A stretch of 35,310 nucleotides of DNA from Tateyamaria pelophila (GTDB taxonomy: Bacteria; Pseudomonadota; Alphaproteobacteria; Rhodobacterales; Rhodobacteraceae), in assembly GCF_019966495.1 (NCBI RefSeq), contig NZ_JAIMIA010000050.1:1-35310 (forward strand). Direction: 5' to 3'. Positions within the stretch are counted from its first letter, which is position 1. Every line of letters starts with the position of its first letter. The notes beneath the pieces were generated by a model. It did not search any database. It saw nothing but the letters and a program-made list of their open reading frames with translations, and was not told where the DNA came from. This document shows, in pieces, positions 9,407 through 17,220 of this stretch. The position numbers and the translations under genes are program-made.

Positions 9407-11749
9407 TTATTCTCCGTAGGGCACCCAGACGGTTTTGATCTCGGTGGACGCCCGCAGGAACGCGCGGCCTTCGCCGTCGGACCCGGACCAGTTGCGCGCC
9501 TGGCTGTAGTTCACCCAGGTCCGTTTCAGGTTGCCTGCGGCCCCATGTTCTATCGTGGCCGAGAGATCGCTGCCGGAGAAGGACCAGACGGCGTCAATGT
9601 TCAGATGTTTTGCCATGTGGGATGCGAGTTCCTCGTGGCTGCCCGTCAGGATGTTGACGACGCCAGCGGGGACGTCTGAGGTTTCCAATATCTGGTAGAA
9701 GTCAGTGGCGGCCAGCGGGAAGGGTTCCGACGCCGTCAGGACAATCCGGTTCCCCATCGCAATTGCAGGCGCCATCAGTGAGATAAGCCCCAGCAGCGGA
9801 TGATCGTCGGGGCAGAATGCGCCGATCACGCCAACCGGTTCGTTCATGGCGAGCGCGATTCCCTTGATGGGGACCCCTTTGGCCGATCCGTCATATTTGT
9901 CGGCCCATGCTGCGTAGGTAAAGAGCCGCCTGATTGAGTGATCGACTTCTTGCGCCCCGGATTGGCCGCCTTGCAGATTGTTGATCCGCTTTGCAAACTC
10001 GTCCGCGCGGGCAGAGAGATTTTCGGCGATGTAATACAGGATTTGCGCTCTAAGGTGGCCTGTGGTTCCGGACCAGCCTTTCGCGGCATGCGCGGCTTCG
10101 ACGGCGTTGCGCAGGTCCTTGCGATTGGCGAGGCTGGATTGGCCGAGAAGTGCGCCATTCTGGCCAAAGACATCACGCGAATATCCTCCGTCCGGGCGCG
10201 CCTGTTTCCCCCCGATATAGAGCTTGGCGGTGCGGTCCAGTGGATCCGTTGGTGTCGCATCACCTGCAAAGGCCGTGATCGGTTTGAGAGGTTTGGGTGT
10301 ACCCTTGGGCTTGGTGTAGCCTTGCAGACCTTCCCAGCCGCCTTCGCGCCCAAATCCGCTTTCGCGTACCCCGCCAAATCCCGCGGCGGCATCCATCATG
10401 TTGGTGCCGTTGATCCAGACAATACCGGCGGCGAGTTTTGGGGCCATGTCGAGGGCGAGATTGATGTTTTCGCTCCAGACCGATGCCGCAAGCCCGTAGC
10501 GGGTATTGTTGGCCAATTCGACCGCTTCGGCAGGCGTACGGAAGGTGGTGGAGACGAGGACGGGGCCAAAGATCTCTTCTTGCATGAGCATATCGGCGGT
10601 ATTGAGACCGGTGATCAGCGTCGGCGGGTAGTAACAGCCTGTTGCGGGCAAAGGGGCTTGCGACTGGTAGCTTTGCCCAGCCGTGTTGTCGGAGACCATT
10701 TGAGCAATTGTGTCGCGTTGGGATGCGTCCACGATGGCGCCGATGTCGATCGACTTGTCCAAAGGATCGCCGATGCGCAACTTGTCCATCCGGGCGCGCA
10801 ATTTGGTGTAAAAGATATCGGCGATGGGTTCGTGCACCAGCAACCGTGACCCTGCGCAACAGACTTGTCCCTGATTGAACCAGATCGCGTCGACCAATCC
10901 TTCGACGGCTGAATCTATATCTGCATCGTCGAAAACGATATACGGGGATTTGCCGCCCAGTTCGAGCGTCAGCGCTTTGCCAGTGCCTGCGGTCGCTTCA
11001 CGGATGTGTCGGCCGACAGAGGTGGACCCCGTGAACGCAATCTTGTCTACTTCGGAGTTTACAATCATTTCGCCAACGGCACCGTCGCCTGTGACGATGT
11101 TCACCACGCCCTTGGGCAGGCCTGCTTGCGTGCAAATGTCCGCAAACAGCAGCGCCGTAAGAGACGTGAACTCGGCGGGTTTGAGGACGACCGTGTTGCC
11201 CATCGCAAGTGCGGGTGCGACCTTCCAGGCGAGCATGAGCAGAGGAAAATTCCATGGGATGATTTGCCCGCAGACGCCGATGGCCGCGCGATCAGGCAAT
11301 TCCGCGTGCATCAGTTGGGCCATGCCCGCATGGTAGTAAAAATGCCGCTGCGCGAGGGGGATGTCTATGTCGCGGCTTTCTCGGATGGGTTTGCCATTAT
11401 CGAGGGTTTCGAGCACGGCAAAGAGGCGCGCGTGCTTTTGCAGAAGACGAGCAATCGCATAAAGCACGCGGGCGCGACTGTGGCCTCCGACATCGGCCCA
11501 TTCCGGCTGGGCTGCGCGGGCGGCGTTTACGGCCGCATCTACGTCATATTGCGTCGCTTGCGTGAGGCTTGCCAGGATCTCGCCTTTGGCAGGGTTAAGG
11601 GTGTCGAATCCATCGCCGGGGGCTGTGAATTCGCCGTTGATGAAGTGCCCAAAACGTGCGCCCTGGTCGACGATCCAAGCCAAAGCATCACCTGCACCCT
11701 CGGGTGCGGTGCCGTAGTCCATAGTCTCGAAAATATCTTTGACGGTCAT
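9407..11749 (-). CDS. ALDH16-type two-domain aldehyde dehydrogenase
   Basis: A 780-residue NAD(P)-dependent aldehyde dehydrogenase made of two ALDH modules. The N-terminal module (about 1-490) is complete: CGQIIPWNFPL cofactor loop, Lys190 in VVLKPAE, Glu263 in LTLELGGKSPY, catalytic Cys297 in FNQGQVCCAGSR. The C-terminal module (about 510-780) resembles the cofactor domain again (NEPVGVIGAFCPDDHPLLGL, AMGNRIVLTASE) but has no catalytic Cys block. This is the architecture of ALDH16; I recall that a bacterial member from Loktanella was shown to be active with a structural second domain. AAGGA lies 7 bases before ATG 11749. It lies downstream of deoC on the same strand, so acetaldehyde released by DeoC is a reasonable substrate guess. 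Confidence 0.93.
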   Translation of the reverse strand: MTVKDIFETMDYGTAPEGAGDALAWIVDQGARFGHFINGEFTAPGDGFDTLNPAKGEILASLTQATQYDVDAAVNAARAAQPEWADVGGHSRARVLYAIARLLQKHARLFAVLETLDNGKPIRESRDIDIPLAQRHFYYHAGMAQLMHAELPDRAAIGVCGQIIPWNFPLLMLAWKVAPALAMGNTVVLKPAEFTSLTALLFADICTQAGLPKGVVNIVTGDGAVGEMIVNSEVDKIAFTGSTSVGRHIREATAGTGKALTLELGGKSPYIVFDDADIDSAVEGLVDAIWFNQGQVCCAGSRLLVHEPIADIFYTKLRARMDKLRIGDPLDKSIDIGAIVDASQRDTIAQMVSDNTAGQSYQSQAPLPATGCYYPPTLITGLNTADMLMQEEIFGPVLVSTTFRTPAEAVELANNTRYGLAASVWSENINLALDMAPKLAAGIVWINGTNMMDAAAGFGGVRESGFGREGGWEGLQGYTKPKGTPKPLKPITAFAGDATPTDPLDRTAKLYIGGKQARPDGGYSRDVFGQNGALLGQSSLANRKDLRNAVEAAHAAKGWSGTTGHLRAQILYYIAENLSARADEFAKRINNLQGGQSGAQEVDHSIRRLFTYAAWADKYDGSAKGVPIKGIALAMNEPVGVIGAFCPDDHPLLGLISLMAPAIAMGNRIVLTASEPFPLAATDFYQILETSDVPAGVVNILTGSHEELASHMAKHLNIDAVWSFSGSDLSATIEHGAAGNLKRTWVNYSQARNWSGSDGEGRAFLRASTEIKTVWVPYGE

Positions 11750-11777
11750 AACTGCGTCCTTGGTCGAGGCCGGGTGG

Positions 11778-11822
11778 CGTTTTCCGACACGGAAAACGGC
11801 CCGGAATTTGTGTCAAATTCCG
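11778..11822. repeat. Double-hairpin intergenic element, copy 1
   Basis: Two adjacent perfect 9-bp stems with three-base loops: CGTTTTCCG-ACA-CGGAAAACG (11778-11798) and CGGAATTTG-TGT-CAAATTCCG (11802-11822), separated by GCC. A related element lies at 17035-17077. The two copies differ at stem positions in ways that keep or weakly keep pairing, which points to a structured REP-like element rather than chance. It sits between the 3' end of deoC and the 5' end of the dehydrogenase gene on the minus strand. There is no T-run, so it is not a classical terminator; it could process or stabilise the mRNA. Confidence 0.7.
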
Positions 11823-11823
11823 T

Positions 11824-12828
11824 TCACCCGATCGGGTGGCGATACCCTGCGGAGTAGGCTCCGGTCAGGTGGTGTTCCAGTTGGCGTTCGATATCGCCCA
11901 AAAGCGAGGATGCACCAAAGCGGAAAAGATCAGGGTGCAGCCAGCGATCCCCCAACTCTTCCTTGATCAGGGCAAGATAGACCAGGGCATCCTTGGCCTT
12001 GGATATCCCGCCCGCAGGCTTGTAGCCGACGCGAAAGCCAGTGCTGTCATAATAGTCCCGGATCGCACGGATCATCACCAGAGTCACCGGCAGCGTGGCA
12101 TTGACGCTTTCCTTGCCGGTCGATGTCTTGATGAAGTCCGCACCTGCCATCATGCAGACCAAAGAGGCGCGCGCCACATTGCGCAGTGACCCCAACTCGC
12201 CCGTCGCGAGAATCGCTTTGACATGGGCTTCGCCGCAGGCATCTCGCATTTCGACCATTTCATCATAGAGCGCTTGCCAATTGCCTTCCAGGACATGGCG
12301 ACGTGAAATGACGATATCGATTTCCTCAGCCCCTGCTGCAACGCTTTCGTGGATTTCTTGAATGCGCAGATGAAACGGCGAGAGACCCGCAGGAAAACCG
12401 GTCGAGACCGCAGCCACGGGAACGCCGGATCCCTCTAGGGCAGAGACGGCGGCGGGCACCATTTCGTGATAGACGCAGACGGCTGCGGTGGTCAGACCCG
12501 TCATGCCAAGCTGTGTGAGAAGGTCTGCGCGTACCGGTTGTCGCGCTTTGGCGCAGATGCGTTGCACCCGGCGGATGGTGTCGTCGCCTGAAAGGGTCGT
12601 CAGATCGATGCATGAGACCGCGCGCAGCAGCCACGCCGCCTGGTGATCTTTCTTGATCGATCGTCGGCCTGGCAAAGTCGCGCAGCGCCGTTCTATCGCG
12701 GAGGTGTTTACCTGTACCGATCTGACCCAGTTCATATCCAGCGACATTCCCGGATTGCGCGGTTCGGTCACCTGCGGCAACTGATGCGTGGATTGGGCAG
12801 TCGGTTCGGTTGTGGTACGGCTTGGCAT
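11824..12828 (-). CDS. deoC: Deoxyribose-phosphate aldolase
   Basis: A 334-residue class I aldolase that splits 2-deoxyribose-5-phosphate into glyceraldehyde-3-phosphate and acetaldehyde. The TIM-barrel catalytic residues are visible: Lys in EAHVKAILATGEL, the Schiff-base Lys in GADFIKTSTGKE, and Lys in VGYKPAGGI. The protein has a roughly 75-residue N-terminal extension compared with E. coli DeoC, as in other long alphaproteobacterial versions. The start chosen is ATG 12828 (MPSRTTTEP), with GAGAG upstream; the frame continues 34 codons further but that part looks non-coding. The last codons contain a perfect 14-bp palindrome, CACCCGATCGGGTG (11825-11838). Confidence 0.92.
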   Translation of the reverse strand: MPSRTTTEPTAQSTHQLPQVTEPRNPGMSLDMNWVRSVQVNTSAIERRCATLPGRRSIKKDHQAAWLLRAVSCIDLTTLSGDDTIRRVQRICAKARQPVRADLLTQLGMTGLTTAAVCVYHEMVPAAVSALEGSGVPVAAVSTGFPAGLSPFHLRIQEIHESVAAGAEEIDIVISRRHVLEGNWQALYDEMVEMRDACGEAHVKAILATGELGSLRNVARASLVCMMAGADFIKTSTGKESVNATLPVTLVMIRAIRDYYDSTGFRVGYKPAGGISKAKDALVYLALIKEELGDRWLHPDLFRFGASSLLGDIERQLEHHLTGAYSAGYRHPIG

Positions 12829-13048
12829 GTTGCAGTCTCTCGGGCGATGGCAGGTTCGTTTGGTTGCACGGGGTGCTGCGTTTGGCAAGCTGTCGCTTCG
12901 TGCGGTTGGGGTCTCGAATGCAGCGCGCAAACTTGGCGTGTCACGGTACCATCAAGTCTTGATAACGCACTCAAAGCAACCTGACGCGACGCCAAACCGC
13001 CAAATATGTGGGCACAACGACGCAAAATGCGATTTTTTACCTCCTTGA

Positions 13049-13065
13049 TTGCGAATGCTTCGCAA
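13049..13065. promoter_or_regulatory. Fur/Mur-like operator palindrome upstream of troA
   Basis: TTGCGAA-TGC-TTCGCAA is a perfect 7-3-7 inverted repeat lying 22-6 bases upstream of the TTGACT -35 element. A second partial repeat begins TGCGAATGACTCTCAT at 13080, over the -10 region, and shares the TTGCGAATG half-site. Alphaproteobacterial Mn-responsive Fur homologues (Mur) are known to bind TGCAAAT-type palindromes upstream of sitABCD-like operons, so a Mur/Fur regulator is the likely ligand. This is inferred from the motif and position only. Confidence 0.55.
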
Positions 13066-13070
13066 CTTCA

Positions 13071-13098
13071 TTGACTTTTTGCGAATGACTCTCATATT
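13071..13098 (+). promoter_or_regulatory. Likely sigma-70 promoter of the troABCD operon
   Basis: TTGACT (13071-13076), 16 bases, then CATATT (13093-13098). The predicted transcription start falls around 13104-13106, only a few bases before the troA ATG at 13108. No Shine-Dalgarno sequence precedes that ATG, so the message may be leaderless. The half-site TGCGAATGACTCTCAT overlaps the spacer and -10, as expected for repression by a Fur-type regulator. Confidence 0.5.
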
Positions 13099-13107
13099 CA
13101 ATGTAAC

Positions 13108-14079
13108 ATGAAAAATATTCTTGATATCTCCGCATCGCGTCGTGCCTTCTTGGCGGGTGTTGCTGCATTCGCGGCAACGCCAGCCATTGCGTCCGGCCAA
13201 ATGAACATCATCGCCACGACTGGTATGATTGCCGATATGGTACGCCAGATCGGTGGCGACGCCGTAACGGTCAGAGGCTTGATGGGTGCAGGCGTTGATC
13301 CACATGGGTATCGTCAGACCCGCAGCGATATCGTCGCAATGACCCGCGCCGATGCCACGTTCTGGCATGGTCTGTATCTTGAGGCGCAAATGGAGGCGTT
13401 CTTTGAAGATCTCGGGCGTAAGCGTCCGGTTCATGCGGTTGCCGAAACGTTGGATCGGTCGTTGCTGCTGTCGCACGAAGACTATGATGGCCGGTTTGAT
13501 CCGCATGTCTGGATGGATGCCAAGCTTTGGGCGCAATGTACGCCTGCTGTTGTGGACGCGCTATCTGAGTTGCGCCCTGATGCCCGCGCCAGTTTTGAAC
13601 AAAACGCCGCTGCGTTTGTTCAGGAGGCTGCCGCGCTGGACAGTTATACGCGCCTTACACTTGCCGAAGTTCCCGAGGACCGGCGCATTCTGCTGACGGC
13701 CCATGATGCCTTTGGATATTTCGGCAAGGCATACGGGTTTGAAGTGCTTGGTATTCAGGGGATCTCGACCGAAAGCGAAGCTGGGTTGAACCGGATCGGC
13801 GCTTTGGTCGACGTTTTGGTTGAGCGTCAGGTGCCAGCCGTCTTTGTCGAGACGTCTGTGTCTGACCGCAATATCCGGGCGCTTGTCGAAGGGGCCGCAT
13901 CGCGCGGCCATGCAGTCAGCATTGGTGGTTCGCTGTTTAGCGACGCGATGGGGCCTGACGGAACCTATGAAGGCACATGGCTTGGCATGATTGATCACAA
14001 CGTGACGACAATTGCGCGTGCCTTGGGCGCAGATGTGCCCGCCACGGGGCGATTGGGTAAATTGAAAGGCGCGGCATGA
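13108..14079 (+). CDS. troA: Mn/Zn ABC transporter substrate-binding protein, TroA-like
   Basis: A 323-residue cluster A-I metal-binding protein. The N-terminus holds a twin-arginine signal (SRRAFLAG, residues 10-17, cleavage near AIASG), so it is probably exported folded by Tat. Metal ligands can be placed at His66 (DPHGY), His133 (DPHVW), His199 (TAHDAFGYF) and Asp279 (LFSDAMG). This set and spacing match Treponema TroA (His, His, His, Asp), not the His-His-Glu-Asp set of PsaA/SitA-type manganese proteins. With two permeases downstream it is a TroABCD-type importer; Mn and Zn are both possible. Its stop overlaps the ATPase start (ATGA). Confidence 0.9.
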   Translation: MKNILDISASRRAFLAGVAAFAATPAIASGQMNIIATTGMIADMVRQIGGDAVTVRGLMGAGVDPHGYRQTRSDIVAMTRADATFWHGLYLEAQMEAFFEDLGRKRPVHAVAETLDRSLLLSHEDYDGRFDPHVWMDAKLWAQCTPAVVDALSELRPDARASFEQNAAAFVQEAAALDSYTRLTLAEVPEDRRILLTAHDAFGYFGKAYGFEVLGIQGISTESEAGLNRIGALVDVLVERQVPAVFVETSVSDRNIRALVEGAASRGHAVSIGGSLFSDAMGPDGTYEGTWLGMIDHNVTTIARALGADVPATGRLGKLKGAA

Positions 14080-14879
14080 GCATTTCAGTTGTGAAAAACA
14101 GTAACCTTGACGCGGATCGGGCCATTCGGACGGCAAGCGCGCTGTCTGTGCGCGGGCTCACGGTGTCTTATGGCCAGACGCCAGCGATCTTCTCCGTTGA
14201 TATGACGGTGCGCACCGGGGCGATGACGGCCATCGTCGGGCCGAACGGTGCAGGTAAATCGACGTTGCTCAAGGCCGCATTGGGCGTTGTAAAGCCACTG
14301 GCAGGGACCGTCAGCGTTTTCGGCCAACCCTTGGCACGGATGCGCGACAGGATCGCCTACGTGCCGCAGCGCGCAAGCGTGGACTGGGATTTCCCGACAC
14401 GTGTGATCGATGTCGTGATGATGGGCATGTACCGCAAGCTTGGTCTGCTGGGGCGCATCCGCGCTTCGCATCGGGCGCAAGCGATGGCCTGCCTTGACCG
14501 GGTCGGGATGAGTGATTTTGCGACCCGTCAGATTGGTCAACTTTCCGGCGGGCAACAGCAGCGGGTATTCCTTGCACGCGCTCTGGCGCAGGACGCCGAC
14601 ATTTACGTGCTCGATGAACCGTTTGCGGGAGTCGATGCCGCAACTGAAAAGGCGATCATCGCCGTTCTGAAAGAGTTGCGGGACACCGGGCGCACGGTCG
14701 TCGCCGTGCACCATGACCTCACAACGGTGCCAGATTACTTTGACGATGTCGTTTTGCTGAATACCCAGATTGTTGCTGCGGGCCTGGTTTCCAAAACCTT
14801 CACCGAACAGAATTTGCAGGCGACGTATGGTGGTCGTCTGGCGACTGCACGGGCTGATCTTGAAAGCACGGCGGGCTAA
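14076..14879 (+). CDS. troB: Mn/Zn ABC transporter ATP-binding protein
   Basis: A 267-residue ABC ATPase powering the metal importer. Walker A is GPNGAGKST (residues 55-63), the Q-loop is near Gln98 (YVPQRASVDWDFP, typical of the metal subfamily), the signature is LSGGQQQ (156-162), Walker B is IYVLDEPFAG (176-185), and the H-loop His is in VAVHHDL. An N-terminal extension of about 20 residues precedes the ABC domain. Translation is probably coupled to troA by a 4-base overlap, and the first permease starts 3 bases after its stop. Confidence 0.94.
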   Translation: MSISVVKNSNLDADRAIRTASALSVRGLTVSYGQTPAIFSVDMTVRTGAMTAIVGPNGAGKSTLLKAALGVVKPLAGTVSVFGQPLARMRDRIAYVPQRASVDWDFPTRVIDVVMMGMYRKLGLLGRIRASHRAQAMACLDRVGMSDFATRQIGQLSGGQQQRVFLARALAQDADIYVLDEPFAGVDAATEKAIIAVLKELRDTGRTVVAVHHDLTTVPDYFDDVVLLNTQIVAAGLVSKTFTEQNLQATYGGRLATARADLESTAG

Positions 14880-14882
14880 GCC

Positions 14883-16085
14883 ATGCTCGCCGATGCGCTG
14901 CTGCTACAGCTGGGCTACAACGCGACTTTGGTGACGCTGGGCGCTTGTTTGCTCGGGATCGCTGCGGGGGTTGCCGGCACCTTCCTATTTCTGCGTAAAC
15001 GCGCCTTGGTGAGTGATGCGATTTCCCATGCCACACTTCCCGGTGTGGGCCTTGCATTTATCGTGATGGTGAGTTTCGGCGGCGACGGGCGTTCCTTGTT
15101 CGGATTGTTGCTGGGCGCGGGGGTATCCGCAGCGGTGGGGCTTTTGTGTGTGCACTGGCTGGCCACCCGGACGCGATTGGGCGAGGATGCGGCCATCGGC
15201 GCGATCCTGTCCGTCTTTTTCGGTCTGGGCATTGTGATCCTGACCATCATCCAGACGATGAATTCGGGGCGGCAAGCGGGACTGGAAGGGTTTTTGCTGG
15301 GATCAACGGCCGGAATGCTGCGCAGTGATGCGCTGTTGTTGGCGATTGCGGCGGCAGCTGTCCTGGCACTGGTCATGCTCCTGCGCCGACCGCTCGAGTT
15401 GGCAGCGTTCGACCCCGGATATGCCGAAGCTGCGGGATGGTCATTGGCACGGATCGATCTGGCTATGATGGGTATCGTGCTGGTTGTGACGGTTGTCGGT
15501 CTCAAGGTGGTGGGTCTGATCCTGATCGTGGCCCTCTTGATTGTTCCGGCGGTGTCGGCGCGCTTCTGGACGGATCGATCAGACCGGGTTGTGCTGATTG
15601 CGGGCATTGTCGGCGGGGTGTCGGGCTATGTCGGGGCTGCCGTGTCTGCGGTTGCCCCTGCTTTGCCAACCGGGCCGATCATCGTTCTTGTTGGATTTGC
15701 GCTGTTTCTTGTATCGCTCCTGTTTTCGCCGGGCCGGGGTGTTCTGGCCTCGGTTTTGACCCATTGGCGGTACCAGCGACGGGTGCACATGCGCCAAGGG
15801 CTTCTGGCGCTTGCACAAGGACAGCCCATCTACGAAAAACTGACCCATCGGCTGATGTATCGTGCCGGTTTGATTTTGCCGGATGGCGTGGCGACCGGGG
15901 ATGGGCAGGCGGCTGCGTCCAAAGCACTGTTGGATGAAACTCGTTGGTCGATCGTACGTGCGGACCAGAGCTTTGCAGCGGCAGCGACGCGCTATGACGG
16001 GCTCACCGCGATTGAGGAATTCCTGACCAAAGATCAATTGAGAGAAGTGGATCGGCGCATTGCCGCTCCGCAGGCGGTGCTCTGA
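14883..16085 (+). CDS. troC: Metal ABC transporter permease with winged-helix-like C-terminal tail
   Basis: A 400-residue ABC-3 family permease. Residues 1-290 form about eight membrane segments with family motifs FLFLRKRALVSDAISHATLPGV (start of the domain) and GLILIVALLIVPAVSARFW. About 107 extra residues follow (from HWRYQRRV), hydrophilic and helical, with LTHRLMYRAGLILPDGVATGDG, a spacing reminiscent of a winged helix, and ending AIEEFLTKDQLREVDRRI. The second permease lacks this tail. Chlamydial YtgCR is a permease-DtxR fusion in the same transporter family, so the tail could be a divergent relative; this is inference. Its stop overlaps the next start by one base (TGATG). Confidence 0.9.
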   Translation: MLADALLLQLGYNATLVTLGACLLGIAAGVAGTFLFLRKRALVSDAISHATLPGVGLAFIVMVSFGGDGRSLFGLLLGAGVSAAVGLLCVHWLATRTRLGEDAAIGAILSVFFGLGIVILTIIQTMNSGRQAGLEGFLLGSTAGMLRSDALLLAIAAAAVLALVMLLRRPLELAAFDPGYAEAAGWSLARIDLAMMGIVLVVTVVGLKVVGLILIVALLIVPAVSARFWTDRSDRVVLIAGIVGGVSGYVGAAVSAVAPALPTGPIIVLVGFALFLVSLLFSPGRGVLASVLTHWRYQRRVHMRQGLLALAQGQPIYEKLTHRLMYRAGLILPDGVATGDGQAAASKALLDETRWSIVRADQSFAAAATRYDGLTAIEEFLTKDQLREVDRRIAAPQAVL

Positions 16086-16996
16086 TGGGTGCGGAATTTG
16101 TCGCTCTGTCATTGCCGTCCATGCTGATCGGGATCTGCGTTGCTGTTGCCTGTGCGCTGCCCGGAAACTTTCTGTTGTTGCGGCGACAGGCGCTGATTGG
16201 CGACGCGATCAGCCATGTGGTGTTACCGGGCATCGTGGTCGCGTTTCTATTGACAGGTCTTGTTGCGACGGGTCCGATGTTGGTGGGTGCAGCCGCGGCC
16301 GCCGTTCTGGCCGTGGTCGCGATAGAAGCGATCCGCCGGCTTGGTCGGATCGAGGCAGGAGCGGCCATGGGAGTCGTATTTACCGCGATGTTCGCGGGCG
16401 GCGTTTTGTTGCTTGAACAATCCGATACGTCAAATGTGCATCTGGACGTCGAACACGCGCTGTTCGGCAACCTGGAAAGCCTAATCTGGCTTGATGCGAC
16501 GGGGTGGCGATCCTTGTTGGATCTTGATGCGCTGGCGACGATACCTGTCGAATTGCCGCGCATGGCTGTCGCATTGATCGTCATTTGCGCCTTTTTGTAC
16601 GTGTTCTGGCGCCCTTTGAGTGTGTCCACCTTTGACGAAGGCTATGCGCAGGGTCTTGGTATCGCGACGGCCCCGCTTGGATTGGCGCTTGTGGTCATCT
16701 CGGCGATCGCCGCCGTGGCCGCCTTTGACGCGGTCGGGTCAATCATCGTGATTGCCATGTTTATATGCCCGCCTGCAGCCGCCCGGATGGTGACGAACAG
16801 GCTCGGGCACCAGGTGGCGTGGTCAGCGGCATTCGCCGCGTTGGCCGCAATCATCGGCTATGTGTTGGCAGGTTACGGACCGCTGTGGCTGGGTGCCTAT
16901 GGATCCGTCAGTGCGGCGGGCATGATTGCGACCGTGTCGGGCGTGATCCTTGCCATTGCGGCTTTGGCGGGTCCGCACCGGGCACCTACGGCCTGA
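16085..16996 (+). CDS. troD: Metal ABC transporter permease, second subunit
   Basis: A 303-residue ABC-3 family permease, likely the heterodimer partner of the preceding permease. Membrane segments cover most of its length. Motifs NFLLLRRQALIGDAISHVVLPGI and GSIIVIAMFICPPAAARMVTNRL match the family. Its ATG overlaps the preceding stop, giving the order binding protein - ATPase - permease - permease seen in Tro/Sit systems, whereas ZnuABC operons have one permease. The double-hairpin element lies 39 bases after its stop. Confidence 0.93.
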   Translation: MGAEFVALSLPSMLIGICVAVACALPGNFLLLRRQALIGDAISHVVLPGIVVAFLLTGLVATGPMLVGAAAAAVLAVVAIEAIRRLGRIEAGAAMGVVFTAMFAGGVLLLEQSDTSNVHLDVEHALFGNLESLIWLDATGWRSLLDLDALATIPVELPRMAVALIVICAFLYVFWRPLSVSTFDEGYAQGLGIATAPLGLALVVISAIAAVAAFDAVGSIIVIAMFICPPAAARMVTNRLGHQVAWSAAFAALAAIIGYVLAGYGPLWLGAYGSVSAAGMIATVSGVILAIAALAGPHRAPTA

Positions 16997-17034
16997 TCCA
17001 CCAAAGCGAAACTGCGCATTTTTCGAGCACGGCG

Positions 17035-17077
17035 CGTTTTCCTACAGGGAAAACGGCGGGAATTCGTGTCGAATTCC
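17035..17077. repeat. Double-hairpin intergenic element, copy 2
   Basis: CGTTTTCCT-ACA-GGGAAAACG (17035-17055, one T.G wobble next to the loop), spacer GCG, then GGAATTCG-TGT-CGAATTCC (17059-17077). The order, arm lengths, three-base loops and spacer length match copy 1 at 11778-11822. In the second stem, pair C-G here corresponds to T-A in copy 1, so both partners changed together. It lies between the metal transporter and mutL, 39 bases past the troD stop. Confidence 0.7.
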
Positions 17078-17220
17078 GGCGGGTTGCAGGTGTGATGGGC
17101 TGTGGTTGACGTCGTTTGTCTGATAGAAGTTTCGATCACCTCCGGGTACAGGGAACGGGTCATGCGCTGCATGACGTCAAAGGTGGTCGAATCGCTTATA
17201 TGCATGCTAGGTATTGTGTT

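Noticed and set aside
9407-10200. Second half of the aldehyde dehydrogenase as a separate gene or an assembly fusion
   Set aside because: The frame is continuous with no internal ribosome site, and the two-module layout matches the ALDH16 family.
17161-17179. CATGC-GCT-GCATG palindrome and adjoining TGACGTCA upstream of mutL
   Set aside because: Short palindromes of this size are expected by chance, and no regulator with this site is known to me in the group.
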